Shown piece by piece: positions 1 through 7,878 of a stretch of DNA of 64,000 nt. The notes below the pieces were generated by a model that was not told the origin of the DNA, searched no databases, and saw nothing but the letters and a program-made list of their open reading frames with translations. The stretch is taken from NCBI GenBank assembly GCA_965214485.1, contig CBDCBW010000017.1:434001-498000 (forward strand), read 5' to 3'. Origin of the DNA: JANQRZ01 sp965214485 (GTDB taxonomy: Bacteria; Bacteroidota; Rhodothermia; Rhodothermales; JANQRZ01). The translations under genes were made by a program, and so were the position numbers. Each line of letters opens with the position of its first letter. Positions within the stretch are counted from its first letter, which is position 1.

Positions 1-554
1 CGGTTGTCGTTGAGGACCACGAGCAGGTCGCTCCCGGCGGTGCCGGCGTTGTTGAGCCCCTCGAAGGCGAGGCCGCCGGTCATCGCCCCGTCGCCGATGA
101 CGGCGACGACCTTCTCGCCGGTGCCCTTGATGTCGCGCGCCTTCGCCATGCCGAGCGCCGCCGAGATGCTCGTCGAGGCGTGGGCCACGCCGAAGGTGTC
201 GTAGGCGCTCTCGGAGCGCTTCGGGAAGCCGGAGAGCCCGCCGTACTTCCGCTGCGTCGGGAAGCTGTCGCGGCGGCCCGTGAGGATTTTGTGCCCGTAG
301 GCCTGGTGCCCGACGTCCCACACGAGCTGGTCGCGCGGCGTGTCGAAAACGTAGTGCGCCGCCACCGTCATCTCGACGACCCCGAGCGAGGCCCCGAAGT
401 GCCCGCCGTGGACCGCCACCACGTCGATGATGTAGTCGCGAAGTTCGTCGCAGACCTGGGGAAGCTGGTCCTCGGAGAGCGCCCGCAGGTCCGCCGGACG
501 GTCGATCCGGGCGAGGAGGGTGCCGGGCTTGAACATCACGTCGGCGGGAGGCAT
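1..554 (-). CDS. dxs: 1-deoxy-D-xylulose-5-phosphate synthase, N-terminal part (runs off the window)
   Basis: The first enzyme of the MEP isoprenoid pathway; a thiamine-diphosphate enzyme that condenses pyruvate and glyceraldehyde-3-phosphate in the cytosol. Read on the minus strand from ATG 554, the 184 visible codons contain the family hallmarks in order: an HGGHFGASLGVVE stretch, VWDVGHQAYGHKILTGR, the GLSGFPKRSES segment and the ThDP-binding VIGDGAMTGG motif followed by LNNAG and LNDN. A second possible ATG lies at 536. No clear Shine-Dalgarno precedes either, which is common in Bacteroidota relatives. The C-terminal two thirds lie outside the window. The 298 bases to the next gene (555-852) include a short AT-rich patch near 688-700 that may hold divergent promoters. 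Confidence 0.95.
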   Translation of the reverse strand, partial: MPPADVMFKPGTLLARIDRPADLRALSEDQLPQVCDELRDYIIDVVAVHGGHFGASLGVVEMTVAAHYVFDTPRDQLVWDVGHQAYGHKILTGRRDSFPTQRKYGGLSGFPKRSESAYDTFGVAHASTSISAALGMAKARDIKGTGEKVVAVIGDGAMTGGLAFEGLNNAGTAGSDLLVVLNDN

Positions 555-852
555 CGGCAGCAGAGGAGAGTGGGAGGGGCAATTAAGAAGAGGGCCGTCA
601 CTTCCAAAAGATACTCGCCCGTTGCGGTGAAAGGGCAGGCCGCCCGCGCCCCGCGAGAGACGGCGCAGCGAGCACACGCGGGTTTCAATATAAAATGAAA
701 GACGGGCGAGAGGGCGAGGGGTCAAAAGGACTACCGGGAAAGTTCCTCCCGCCCTCCCGCCCCCGTGCCTCGACTTTCCACGGATTCTGCGCATCCCGCC
801 CGCGCGCTCACGCATAGAATGACGCTTCCGTTTCCCCAATGCGTTCCCACCG

Positions 853-1392
853 ATGCCCGCCACGCCCCGCTCGTCCTCCGGCCCCATCCGCGTCCTCTTC
901 GTCTGCCTCGGGAATATCTGCCGCAGCCCGCTCGCCGAGGGCTACTTCCGGCACCTCGCCGAGCAGGAGGGCCTGGCCGACCGGTTCGAGATCGACTCGG
1001 CGGGGACCGGGCCGTGGCACGCCGGCGACCCGCCGGACGCGCGGATGCGCTCCACCGCGCGCCGCCGCGGCCTCAGCCTCGAAGACCTCCGCGGGCGGCA
1101 GCTCGCGCGCGCCGACCTCCACGCGTTCGACCACATCTTCGTGATGGACAAGTCGAACCTCCACGACACCCTCGCGCTCGACCCCGGCGGCGACCACGGC
1201 ACGCGCGTCCGCCTCTTCCGCGAGTTCGACCCTGAGCCGGAGACGTATCAGGTGCCCGACCCGTACACCGGTGGGCAGGCCGGCTTCGAGCACGTCTTCG
1301 ACATCGTCGAGCGCACGAGCCGCGCCATCCTCGACCGCCTCAAGGAGGTCTACGACCTCGACGGCACCCCGAAGGACCGGAGCGAGGCGTGA
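853..1392 (+). CDS. Low-molecular-weight protein tyrosine phosphatase
   Basis: A 179-residue cytosolic phosphatase of the arsenate-reductase-like LMW-PTP fold, hydrolysing phosphotyrosine. The P-loop CLGNICRS (C-X5-R-S) lies near residue 18 directly after a beta strand (IRVLFV), and the catalytic acid is in VPDPYTGG near residue 137, which is the usual arrangement. The first ten residues (PATPRSSSG) are a family-atypical extension and an internal start is possible, but no other ATG fits before the P-loop. The stop overlaps the start of the next gene by 4 nt (ATGA), so the two are probably translationally coupled. In other bacteria such phosphatases partner polysaccharide tyrosine kinases; none is visible here, so the substrate is unknown. 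Confidence 0.93.
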   Translation: MPATPRSSSGPIRVLFVCLGNICRSPLAEGYFRHLAEQEGLADRFEIDSAGTGPWHAGDPPDARMRSTARRRGLSLEDLRGRQLARADLHAFDHIFVMDKSNLHDTLALDPGGDHGTRVRLFREFDPEPETYQVPDPYTGGQAGFEHVFDIVERTSRAILDRLKEVYDLDGTPKDRSEA

Positions 1393-2279
1393 CACTGCCC
1401 GCAGCCGTTCGCGCCGCCCTCCGCCCGCACGTCGGCGCGGTCGAGCAGGCCGAGCCGGTCGGCGGCGGCTGCATCGCGCAGGCGACGCGCATCGGGGCCG
1501 GGGGCCACGCCTACTTCGTCAAGTGGAGCGCCGGCACCGCGGGGCAGACGTTCGAGACCGAGGCCGCCGGGCTGCGCGTGCTGCGGGACACCTGCCTCCG
1601 CGAGGCCGCGCCGCGGCTGCTGATCCCGGAGGTGCTGGCCGCGCAGAACGCCGACGACCGCCCCGGATTTCTGCTGATGGAGTGGATCGAGCCGGGGACC
1701 CGAGACGCGGGCTTCTGGCAGCGCCTCGGCGAAGGCCTGGCCGCGATGCACCGGCACCCGGCGGCGGGCGGGCGCTACGGGTTCGAGCGCGACAACTTCA
1801 TCGGGCACCTCCCGCAGCGCAACGGCTGGCACACCTCGTGGCCCGCCTTCTTTCGCTCACAGCGGATCGAACCTCAAATGGCGCTGGCCCGCACGTCGGG
1901 TCGGTGGAACGCCGCGTGGGACCCGCTCGCCGACCGCCTCCTCGACAGGCTCCCGGCGCTGCTGCCGGCGTCGCCGCCTGCCTCCGTCCTGCACGGCGAT
2001 CTGTGGAGCGGCAACGCCCTCGCCTCGTCGTCGGGCCGGGCCGCGCTCGTCGACCCGGCGGCGTATTTCGGGCACTACGAGACCGACCTCGCCCTGACGG
2101 AGCTCTTCGGCGGGTTCGACCGGCGGTTCTACCAAGCCTATCGGGCGACCTGTCCGCTGGAACCGGGGTACGAGGAGCGGCGCGAGGTGTATAGCCTCTA
2201 TCACCTCATCAATCACCTGAACCACTTCGGCGCAGGCTACGCCGCGCGCGTCGAGCGGACGCTGCAGCGGTTCGGGTGA
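1389..2279 (+). CDS. Fructosamine kinase family protein
   Basis: A 296-residue kinase of the fructosamine-3-kinase/APH-like fold, predicted to phosphorylate ketosamines such as ribulosamine or erythrulosamine adducts on proteins (deglycation). Family features visible are the N-terminal GGGCIAQATRI glycine-rich segment, the YFVKW lysine strand, LLMEWIEPG hinge-like strand, the catalytic loop LHGDLWSGN near residue 200 and the metal-binding DPAAYFGHYETDLALTELFGGF segment. Length is typical. It overlaps the upstream phosphatase gene by 4 nt, and its TGA merges into a repeated multi-hairpin element (2280-2396) that may act as its terminator. This phosphatase-FN3K pair is a recurrent neighbour arrangement in bacteria, consistent with protein repair. 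Confidence 0.92.
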   Translation: MTLPAAVRAALRPHVGAVEQAEPVGGGCIAQATRIGAGGHAYFVKWSAGTAGQTFETEAAGLRVLRDTCLREAAPRLLIPEVLAAQNADDRPGFLLMEWIEPGTRDAGFWQRLGEGLAAMHRHPAAGGRYGFERDNFIGHLPQRNGWHTSWPAFFRSQRIEPQMALARTSGRWNAAWDPLADRLLDRLPALLPASPPASVLHGDLWSGNALASSSGRAALVDPAAYFGHYETDLALTELFGGFDRRFYQAYRATCPLEPGYEERREVYSLYHLINHLNHFGAGYAARVERTLQRFG

Positions 2280-2396
2280 CCCCCCGCTTTTCGTGTCATC
2301 ACTGCGTTCAAGACACGAAAAGCTGTCCCCCTCGACGAGGGGGACAGTTCGGACTGCGCCTGACCGAAGGGATGCGCAGTCCGAACGGGGGGTTCG
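2280..2396. repeat. Multi-hairpin repeat element, copy 1 (CTGTCCCCCT family)
   Basis: Three consecutive inverted repeats fill the gap between two convergent genes: GCTTTTCGTGTC/GACACGAAAAGC, then the central CTGTCCCCCTCG/CGAGGGGGACAG, then GTTCGGACTGCGC/GCGCAGTCCGAAC, bracketed by CCCCCC and GGGGGG. It starts at the stop codon of the fructosamine kinase gene and ends 5 nt from the stop of the convergent T9SS gene, so it could serve as a bidirectional terminator. The central stem recurs near 4535, 18510 and 31645. Confidence 0.85.
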
Positions 2397-2401
2397 CACC
2401 G

Positions 2402-4345
2402 TCAGCGCACGAGCGTGACGCGCTGCACTGCGGTCGCACCCGCACCCGCCGCCCGGACGAGGTAGACCCCGCTCCCCAGCGCCGAGGCGTCGAACACCAC
2501 CCGGTGCGTCTGCGCCTCGACCTCTTCATCCAGCAGGACCGCCACCCGGCGGCCGAGCGCGTCGTAGACCGTCACCGTGACGTGCGCCGCCTCGGGTACA
2601 TCGAGCCGGAGCGTCGTCTGCGACTCGAACGGGTTGGGGTAGGCCGCGGCGAGGCCGAACGTCTCGGGCACCGCCGTCAAGGCCGCCTCCAGGGACTCCG
2701 GGGCCGCCGCCGTCTGCCCGTCGACCGACATCAGCACGGTTCCGTTCTCGCTGATCCACGGCGTCGCGTCGAGCGCGGCCCAGGCCGCTTGCCACTCGGC
2801 GTCCGGGACCGCGCTACTGTCCGACTCGGCACCGTCCAGCGATCCCGCCGCCAGGGCAGGTCCGCCCGCCACGCGGGCCCCCGTGGTCACCTCGACCGTG
2901 AAGTCCACCTGGTCGATCACCACGTCCGGGAATTGCCCGATCTTGATCGAGTAGGTGTAGGTCCCCGTCGGCGCGAAGTTCGGCACCGGCTGCGTGTAGG
3001 TCAGCGCGGGGGACGACGAGTTCGCCGGGACGGTGCCCGAGATGATCCGGCCCTGGGCGATCAGCGTGCCGCCGGTCTCAGCGGTGTAGAACACGTCGCC
3101 GCTGATGTCGGTGGGGTTGTTGTTCGTCACCGCGTAGGCGAACCGGATCGAGCCAGGGCGGGTGACCTCGATCGGGTCGCCGGTCGGGTCGGTGTTGATC
3201 GCGACGAGGTCGAAGTTGGGCACGGTCAGGACCTCGACCACGACGTCGTTGGCGGTGTAGCTCACGTCGACGGTGTAGCCGAAGGGCGGCTCGACGGTCT
3301 CGAAGGTGCCGCTGACCCCGTCGGTGGCAGTGAGGACCGTGAAGGTGTCGCCGATGCTGAAGGCGTCGCCGCCGACGACGACCGAGAGGCGGAGGGTGCC
3401 GCCGAGGTCCGCGGTGCCGGTGACGGCGAGCTGGTCGTAGTCCTCGCCGGGGGTCTCGCCGCTGATCTCGGCGGCGAGGACGGCGGTAGAGTCTAGGGCG
3501 AAGTCGCCGTCGTAGGTGAGGGTGCCGGGGCCCATGAGGCCGGGGGCATACGCACCCTCGTTGAGGTAGGTCGTGTTCGAGGCTACCTCCACCGTGCCGT
3601 CGCCCGCGACAGTGCCGCTTTCAGCGTTCGTGTGGGAGAAGCTGCCGCGAAACTCAAGCTCTGCGCCATCGGCGACCGTCATCAGACCTTCGTTGATGCT
3701 GTTCCGCTCGACGGCGAGGATGCCCTCGTCGACGGCGACGGTGCCCGAGACCTCGGCATTGACGCGGATGAAGGTGACGCTCGGGTTGCCGGTGCGCACG
3801 AGCGTGCCCTCGATCTCGAAGACCGGCTCGGTCGAGATCGTGCCCGAGCGCTGGATCGCCCTGTTGCCGGCGCTGACGGTGAGGGTCTCGCCCGCCGGCA
3901 AGCGTAGCACCGAGGCGTCCTGCATGCTGATGCTGCCGTTGCTCCAGGTGCCGCCCGCGCCGAGCACGACCGTGCGCCCGGCCCCGAGGGTCTTCGTGCC
4001 ACTGCCGGAGAACGAGGTCGGGCCGGTGACGAGCGTCGTGCCCGAGCCCGACTGCGTGCCAGCGGTCCACGTAAAGGAACCGGCAATGCCGAGATCACCA
4101 TTTTGCAGCGTGCCGCCGGTCTGCGTCAGGCTCGCTGCCGTACGGGGACTGCCGAGCGTGATCGTGCCGGAGTTGACGGTCACGTCGTCGTCGGCGTCGG
4201 GGACCTCGCCGCAGGACCAGTTGGCGGCGTCGCCCCACGAGGAGCCGTCGCCCATGCCGTTCCAGGTGCAGGCGAGCGCGTGGGCGTCCGGGGCCGCGAG
4301 GATTGAGGTTGCGAAAAGAGCGAGGAGGAGCAGGATACGTCGCAT
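2402..4345 (-). CDS. Secreted protein with T9SS type A C-terminal sorting domain
   Basis: A 647-residue exported protein. An N-terminal signal peptide (MRRILLLLALFATSILAAPDA) is followed by a CTWNGMGDGSSWGDAANW segment, then a long low-complexity beta-rich passenger with many G, T and V residues resembling parallel beta-helix or autotransporter-like repeats (residues about 50-370), a CARDB-like beta domain (about 375-485), and a C-terminal sorting domain of about 80 residues: AYPNPFESQTTL, then VYDALGRRVAVL, then GSGVYLVRA and the terminal RVTLVR. That architecture is that of cargo exported through Sec and then across the outer membrane by the type IX system, usually anchored to the surface. 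Its function beyond this cannot be assigned. It converges on the fructosamine kinase gene. Confidence 0.88.
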   Translation of the reverse strand: MRRILLLLALFATSILAAPDAHALACTWNGMGDGSSWGDAANWSCGEVPDADDDVTVNSGTITLGSPRTAASLTQTGGTLQNGDLGIAGSFTWTAGTQSGSGTTLVTGPTSFSGSGTKTLGAGRTVVLGAGGTWSNGSISMQDASVLRLPAGETLTVSAGNRAIQRSGTISTEPVFEIEGTLVRTGNPSVTFIRVNAEVSGTVAVDEGILAVERNSINEGLMTVADGAELEFRGSFSHTNAESGTVAGDGTVEVASNTTYLNEGAYAPGLMGPGTLTYDGDFALDSTAVLAAEISGETPGEDYDQLAVTGTADLGGTLRLSVVVGGDAFSIGDTFTVLTATDGVSGTFETVEPPFGYTVDVSYTANDVVVEVLTVPNFDLVAINTDPTGDPIEVTRPGSIRFAYAVTNNNPTDISGDVFYTAETGGTLIAQGRIISGTVPANSSSPALTYTQPVPNFAPTGTYTYSIKIGQFPDVVIDQVDFTVEVTTGARVAGGPALAAGSLDGAESDSSAVPDAEWQAAWAALDATPWISENGTVLMSVDGQTAAAPESLEAALTAVPETFGLAAAYPNPFESQTTLRLDVPEAAHVTVTVYDALGRRVAVLLDEEVEAQTHRVVFDASALGSGVYLVRAAGAGATAVQRVTLVR

Positions 4346-4487
4346 GGTAGAGCCCTCCGAGGGCGTGGTTAAAGCTGGCGTTACGTAGGGTGCAGTCTGC
4401 TACGAGGTAGACACACTTCGGATATATACGACAGCCACCTTTATGAGTGGTAGCATTATCTCCCCTCGCTCGCTACTTTTTTCGGTA

Positions 4488-4621
4488 ACCCCCGTCCCGT
4501 TCGCATCGCACGGACGTGCTCAGCGCTCACGGGACTGTCCCCCTCGCCGAGGGGGACAGCTTGGATCGTGCCTGAGCGCAGGGGCGTGCCCCGGAGCGAT
4601 GCGCGAGTCAAGCGGGGGGGC
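4488..4621. repeat. Multi-hairpin repeat element, copy 2
   Basis: Second member of the family. A left hairpin GTCCCG/CGGGAC is followed by the conserved central stem CTGTCCCCCTCG/CGAGGGGGACAG, and by a right hairpin with a short CTTG/CAAG closing stem whose loop carries GAGCGCAGGGGCGTG and CCCCGGAGCGA; the element ends in GGGGGGG. The right loop is nearly the same as that of copy 4 near 31685, while the outer stems differ between copies. It abuts a T9SS sorting-domain relic on the minus strand, as copy 1 abuts an intact T9SS gene. Confidence 0.82.
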
Positions 4622-4622
4622 A

Positions 4623-4724
4623 GCGCACGAGTGTCACGCGGTGCACCGCTACGGCAGAAGTACGCGTGGCCCCGGCACCCGTCGCCCGGACGAGGTGGAC
4701 CCCGCTCGAAAGCCCGGAGGCGTC
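4623..4724 (-). pseudogene. Relic of a T9SS C-terminal sorting domain
   Basis: Read on the minus strand this stretch encodes DASGLSSGVHLVRATGAGAT, some five extra residues, then VAVHRVTLVR, matching the end of the neighbouring cargo gene (DASALGSGVYLVRAAGAGAT...VQRVTLVR). The stop codon expected after the last Arg is replaced by TGC and reading runs a few codons into the adjacent repeat element. Nothing of the upstream passenger remains. It is best read as the leftover 3' end of a deleted or partly duplicated T9SS cargo gene. Confidence 0.8.
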
Positions 4725-4730
4725 CCTGCA

Positions 4731-4760
4731 TCCTTTCCCCGCCGAGGGCGTTGCATCGGA
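4731..4760. repeat. Direct repeat upstream of TA module 1 (copy a)
   Basis: CCTGCATCCTTTCCCCGCCG followed by AGGGCGTTGCATCGG; nearly the same sequence precedes the second TA module at 5488. It holds an imperfect palindrome framed by TGCA, so it could be the promoter/operator that was copied with each module. Confidence 0.6.
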
Positions 4761-4801
4761 AGCGGCAATACCGTACCCCGTTAAACTAAAGAGACCAACC
4801 C

Positions 4802-5032
4802 ATGAGCCTGGACGAGATCATCACCGCAGCCCGTCGGCTCTCCCCGCAGGAGCAGCAGCACCTGATCGAAGAGTTGCGCGCGCAGGTCGCATCCGGCGGT
4901 GACGGGGCGCAGCCTGACGAGCGCAGCGCGCACGAGAAGGCCAAGCACCTCATTGGGCCCGGCAGCGGCATAGCCGATCTGACAACCAACCCGGCCCACA
5001 TGGAAGGCTATGGCCGGGACTCGCTCTCGTGA
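4802..5032 (+). CDS. Antitoxin of TA module 1 (VapB-like, MSLxEIITAARRLS type)
   Basis: A 76-residue protein whose first about 35 residues (MSLDEIITAARRLSPQEQQH... LIEELRAQ) form a short helical region shared with the antitoxins at 5562 and 6226; such N-termini are typical of small VapB/addiction-module components. The C-terminal part differs from those two and carries HLIGPGSGIADLTTNP followed by HMEGYG, which instead resembles the antitoxin at 33359. It overlaps its PIN toxin by 4 nt. By analogy the N-terminal part dimerises or binds DNA and the C-terminal tail wraps the toxin; this division is inference. Confidence 0.8.
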   Translation: MSLDEIITAARRLSPQEQQHLIEELRAQVASGGDGAQPDERSAHEKAKHLIGPGSGIADLTTNPAHMEGYGRDSLS

Positions 5033-5442
5033 GCCAAACGGTCATCGCAGATACCGGCGTCATCGTGGCTTATCTCGATCCGAGCGAGCAGCATCACGCG
5101 TGGGCCGTCGAGCAGTTCGAGCGGTTCCCGTCGTTCCTGACGTGCGAGGCCGTTCTTTCCGAGTCCTGCTTTTTGGCAAGCAGACAGCAGGGTGGCGCGG
5201 CGCGTGTCATGGGGCTGCTCACCTCCGGGGTGCTGGACATCGCCTATCACGTCACACGGAATGAGACGCACCGACTTCGGCAGTTGATCGAGCAGTACGC
5301 CGACCAGCCGATGAGCTTTGCCGATGCCTGTCTCGTGCGGATGAGCGAGCAGCACCGCGCCGCCGAGGTCATCACGACCGACAGCGACTTCCGGGTGTAC
5401 CGGCGCAGCGGTAACCAAGAGATCCCCGCGACCCTGCCCTGA
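5029..5442 (+). CDS. PIN-domain ribonuclease toxin of TA module 1 (VapC-like)
   Basis: A 137-residue PIN-domain protein, expected to cleave RNA with Mg2+ when released from its antitoxin. The acidic residues of the active site are visible in order: D in VIADTGVIVAYLD, E in LTCEAVLSES, D in SFADACLVRM and D in ITTDSDFRVYRR. Length and spacing fit an intact VapC. Its closest relative in the window is the toxin at 33625, which shares the QHHAWA and LTCEAVL segments. The ATG overlaps the antitoxin stop by 4 nt, implying coupled translation. Confidence 0.88.
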   Translation: MSQTVIADTGVIVAYLDPSEQHHAWAVEQFERFPSFLTCEAVLSESCFLASRQQGGAARVMGLLTSGVLDIAYHVTRNETHRLRQLIEQYADQPMSFADACLVRMSEQHRAAEVITTDSDFRVYRRSGNQEIPATLP

Positions 5443-5487
5443 GCAGCGCCGCCGTCCGGCTCGTTCTCTTCCTGGGGCAACGTTCCT

Positions 5488-5517
5488 GCATCCTTTCCCC
5501 GCCGGGGGCGTTGCACC
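5488..5517. repeat. Direct repeat upstream of TA module 2 (copy b)
   Basis: CCTGCATCCTTTCCCCGCCG followed by GGGGCGTTGCACCGG, a second copy of the segment at 4731, about 45 nt before the antitoxin start. Its repetition shows the modules arose by tandem duplication including control sequence. Confidence 0.6.
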
Positions 5518-5561
5518 GGGAGCGACCACGCCGTAGCCTTCTGAACCGAGGAGACCGACCC

Positions 5562-5828
5562 ATGAGCCTGGAAGAGGTCATCACCGCCGCCCGTCGGCTC
5601 TCGCAGCGCGAGCAGCAGCAACTTATCGAAGCGCTCCGCCAGCGCGCCGAGGCCGGCGGCGACGGAGCACAGCCTGACGCCAGTGCGCCCACCGAGCAGG
5701 AGGCGCTGGCCGCCTACCGTGAGAAGCTGGCCGCCGCCGCGCAGCCCTATTGGGAGGGCGTAGACGGCCTCGAATACCAAATGCGCATCCGCGCCGAGTG
5801 GGACGACCGACCCGGCTGGGACGAGTGA
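5562..5828 (+). CDS. Antitoxin of TA module 2 (VapB-like)
   Basis: An 88-residue protein starting MSLEEVITAARRLSQREQQQ, the same N-terminal domain as the antitoxins at 4802 and 6226. The C-terminal half instead ends with GVDGLEYQMRIRAEWDDRPG, shared with the antitoxin at 6226. The start was chosen by alignment with its paralogues and because GAGGAGACCGACCC precedes the ATG as in the other modules. TGATG overlap (1 nt) joins it to the toxin gene. Confidence 0.8.
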   Translation: MSLEEVITAARRLSQREQQQLIEALRQRAEAGGDGAQPDASAPTEQEALAAYREKLAAAAQPYWEGVDGLEYQMRIRAEWDDRPGWDE

Positions 5829-6187
5829 TGCTCCTGGATTCGGTCATCGTCATCGACTGCCTGAACGGGACGAAACCGGCGCTTGCGTTCGTAAAGGAGA
5901 CGCCGGGGCTCGTCGTCTTGGTTGTGACGCGGGCCGAGGTGATCGCCGGAACGCCGCCCGGAGGGGAGGCCGTGACCGAGGCGTTCCTGGAGAGCTTCCC
6001 GCTACTGGGCATCGACCGGGCCATCGCCGACCGGACCGGGCAGCTTCGCAAAACCGAACGCTGGAAGCTGCCCGATGCGTTCCAGGCGGCGCTGGCCGAG
6101 CACCACGGGCTGAAGCTGGCGACGCGCAACACGAAGGACTTCCGCCCCGACCGCCACGGCTTCGTCGTGGTGCCGTACACGGTTTAG
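5828..6187 (+). CDS. PIN-domain ribonuclease toxin of TA module 2 (VapC-like)
   Basis: A 119-residue PIN protein of a clade different from the module 1 toxin. Visible features are MLLDSVIVIDCLNG (first Asp), VVTRAEVIAGTPPGG (Glu), KLPDAFQAALAEHHG (third Asp) and LATRNTKDFRPDR (last acidic position), the canonical layout of VapC. The ATG follows directly from the antitoxin TGA. The gene at 6456 is a close paralogue but is interrupted, so this is the only intact toxin of this clade here. Confidence 0.88.
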   Translation: MLLDSVIVIDCLNGTKPALAFVKETPGLVVLVVTRAEVIAGTPPGGEAVTEAFLESFPLLGIDRAIADRTGQLRKTERWKLPDAFQAALAEHHGLKLATRNTKDFRPDRHGFVVVPYTV

Positions 6188-6225
6188 AGCAAGGCCGTAC
6201 CTTCCTCAACCGAGCAGACAGACCC

Positions 6226-6456
6226 ATGAGCCTGGAAGAGGTCATCACCGCCGCTGGCCGGCTCTCCCGGCAGGAGCAGCAGCACCTGGTCGAGGAACTG
6301 CGCGCGCGGATCGAGGCCGGCGGCGACGGGGCACAGCCTGACGACGTGCGCGTACTCGCCGCCGCCGCCGGGGTCCACTGGCAAGGCGGCGACGGGCTGG
6401 AGTTTCAGCGCCGGATACGCGCCGAGTGGGACGACCGCACGACGCCGGAACGTTGA
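6226..6456 (+). CDS. Antitoxin of TA module 3 (VapB-like)
   Basis: A 76-residue paralogue of the antitoxin at 5562: same MSLEEVITAAGRLSRQEQQH N-terminus and GGDGLEFQRRIRAEWDD tail, with a shorter linker. It overlaps the following toxin relic by 1 nt (TGATG). As its own toxin is broken it may survive as a solitary antitoxin, perhaps cross-neutralising the module 2 toxin; that is inference. Confidence 0.78.
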   Translation: MSLEEVITAAGRLSRQEQQHLVEELRARIEAGGDGAQPDDVRVLAAAAGVHWQGGDGLEFQRRIRAEWDDRTTPER

Positions 6457-6818
6457 TGCTCCTCGATTCGGTTATCGTCATCGACTGTCTGAACGGCATT
6501 CGGCCTGCGCTCGACTTCGTGGCGGAGCAACCCTGACGGCCGTTCGTGTCGGTAGTGACGTGGGCCGAAGTGTTCGCTGGGACGGGCCCGGAGGGCATAG
6601 CCGAGACGACACGCTACCTCGAAGCCTTCCCGCTGCTGGACCTCAGCGTATCGGTTGCCGTGCAGGCCGGTCAGCTCCGCCAGTCCGAACGCTGGAGACT
6701 GCCCGATGCGTTTCAAGCGGCGCTGGCCCGGCATCACGGGATCAAGCTGGCGACGCGCAACACGAAGGACTTCCACCCCGACCGCCAAGGCTTCGTCGTG
6801 GTGCCGTACACGATCTGA
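6456..6818 (+). pseudogene. VapC-like toxin of TA module 3, interrupted by a stop codon
   Basis: From ATG 6456 the reading frame gives MLLDSVIVIDCLNGIRPALD, FVAEQP, then an in-frame TGA at 6534-6536, then RPFVSVVTWAEVFAGTGPEG through KLATRNTKDFHPDR and VVVPYTI to a normal end. The frame on both sides is collinear with the intact toxin at 5828, so one nonsense codon separates the first catalytic Asp from the rest of the PIN domain. Either the toxin is inactivated or the TGA is a sequencing error; an ATG or GTG downstream (6546) would yield a product without the first Asp. Confidence 0.85.
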
Positions 6819-7142
6819 TACCGAATCCGGAAACACCGTACCAGTCTGACCTCCATGCCGAGGTCGGTGTCCGTTGTCATGGGTCCGTCGCGATCTCGAC
6901 GCTGGAGGCACTCGCGGGGCGTTATCGCCGCCTCTGGCCAATCGCTGTGCATGCTCAGGACGCAGGGGCACGATGCATCGTCTCCCTACAGCGCGGAAAA
7001 CAGACGCGCGGTGGACCGCTTGCATGACCGTTTCAAAGAACGGGTATCTCCTCCCATTCCTCCCTCTCCTCCCACGCCAACCCACCCCGCATCGACCGGG
7101 GTTGATTTGGGATCACCCACCGCGTGGGGTACGAGCCTCGGC
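6819..7142. other. Intergenic stretch, no gene recognised
   Basis: Convergent gap between the TA relic and the HAD phosphatase gene. I see no conserved open frame, tRNA or strong hairpin. A pyrimidine-rich patch (CCTCCCATTCCTCCCTCTCC) near 7050 resembles the C/T-rich tandem repeat at 21682 but is not itself repeated. Confidence 0.5.
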
Positions 7143-7829
7143 TCAGCCCACGAGCAGCTCCGCGACGGCGTCGGTGTCGGCGAGGCTGTCGAGCAGGTCG
7201 TCCGGTGCGTGCTCGGCGAGGGCGGCGCGGTCGTAGCGGCCCGTAGCGACGGCGACGACCCGGGCCCCGTGCGCCCGGGCACACGCGATGTCGCGCGGCG
7301 TGTCCCCGATCACGACCACGTCGGTCGGCTCGAACGAACGCCCGGCGTGGGCGGCGGCGCGCTCGGCGGCGATGGCCGGGAGCGCGTTGCGGTCCTCGCT
7401 GTCGCTGCCGAAGGCACCGAACGGGAAGTGCGTCTCGCCCAGCCCGATGGCCCCGACCTTGAGGTAGGCCGTCTCGCGCAGGTTGCCCGTCAGCAGGCCG
7501 AGCTGCGCCCGCTCGTCGCCGTGGAGGCGCTCGACGACGGCGCGCGCGCCGTCGAGGGCCTCGGTGCCCGTGGGGTCGAAGAGGCGGCGCATCGCCCGGC
7601 GGAACGCCTCGACGGCCTCGGCGAAGCGGCCGTCGGTCCACGAGGCGTGCGCCGCGTTGTGCGCGAGCACCTCGCGGAGAATCTGCGGGTCGGTCTTGCC
7701 CGAGAACGAGAGGCCCTCGGCGGAGATGGGGTGCCCGGTGAGGCCCGAGAGCGCCTGCTCGACGGCAGCCCGCCCGGCCCCGTTCGTCGTCAGGAGGGTG
7801 CCGTCGATGTCGAAGAGGAGGAGCTTCAT
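7143..7829 (-). CDS. HAD-superfamily hydrolase (phosphoglycolate phosphatase-like)
   Basis: A 228-residue haloacid-dehalogenase phosphatase. Motif I is FDIDGTLL at residues 5-12 with both nucleophile and acid/base Asp; motif II is LLTGNL, the Lys of motif III is likely in the AYLKVGAIGL segment, and motif IV is VIGDTPRDI. A helical C1-type cap lies between motifs I and II (about 20-85). The start at 7829 puts MKLLLFDIDGT at the N-terminus as in homologues. It lies 49 nt downstream of rfbB on the same strand and may be co-transcribed with it. Substrate cannot be told; Gph/PGP-like or nucleotide phosphatase activity is possible. Confidence 0.9.
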   Translation of the reverse strand: MKLLLFDIDGTLLTTNGAGRAAVEQALSGLTGHPISAEGLSFSGKTDPQILREVLAHNAAHASWTDGRFAEAVEAFRRAMRRLFDPTGTEALDGARAVVERLHGDERAQLGLLTGNLRETAYLKVGAIGLGETHFPFGAFGSDSEDRNALPAIAAERAAAHAGRSFEPTDVVVIGDTPRDIACARAHGARVVAVATGRYDRAALAEHAPDDLLDSLADTDAVAELLVG

Positions 7830-7878
7830 GGAAAGGTCGTCGTGGAGGGGGCCTTCGTGGAGGGGCCTTCGTGGGGAG

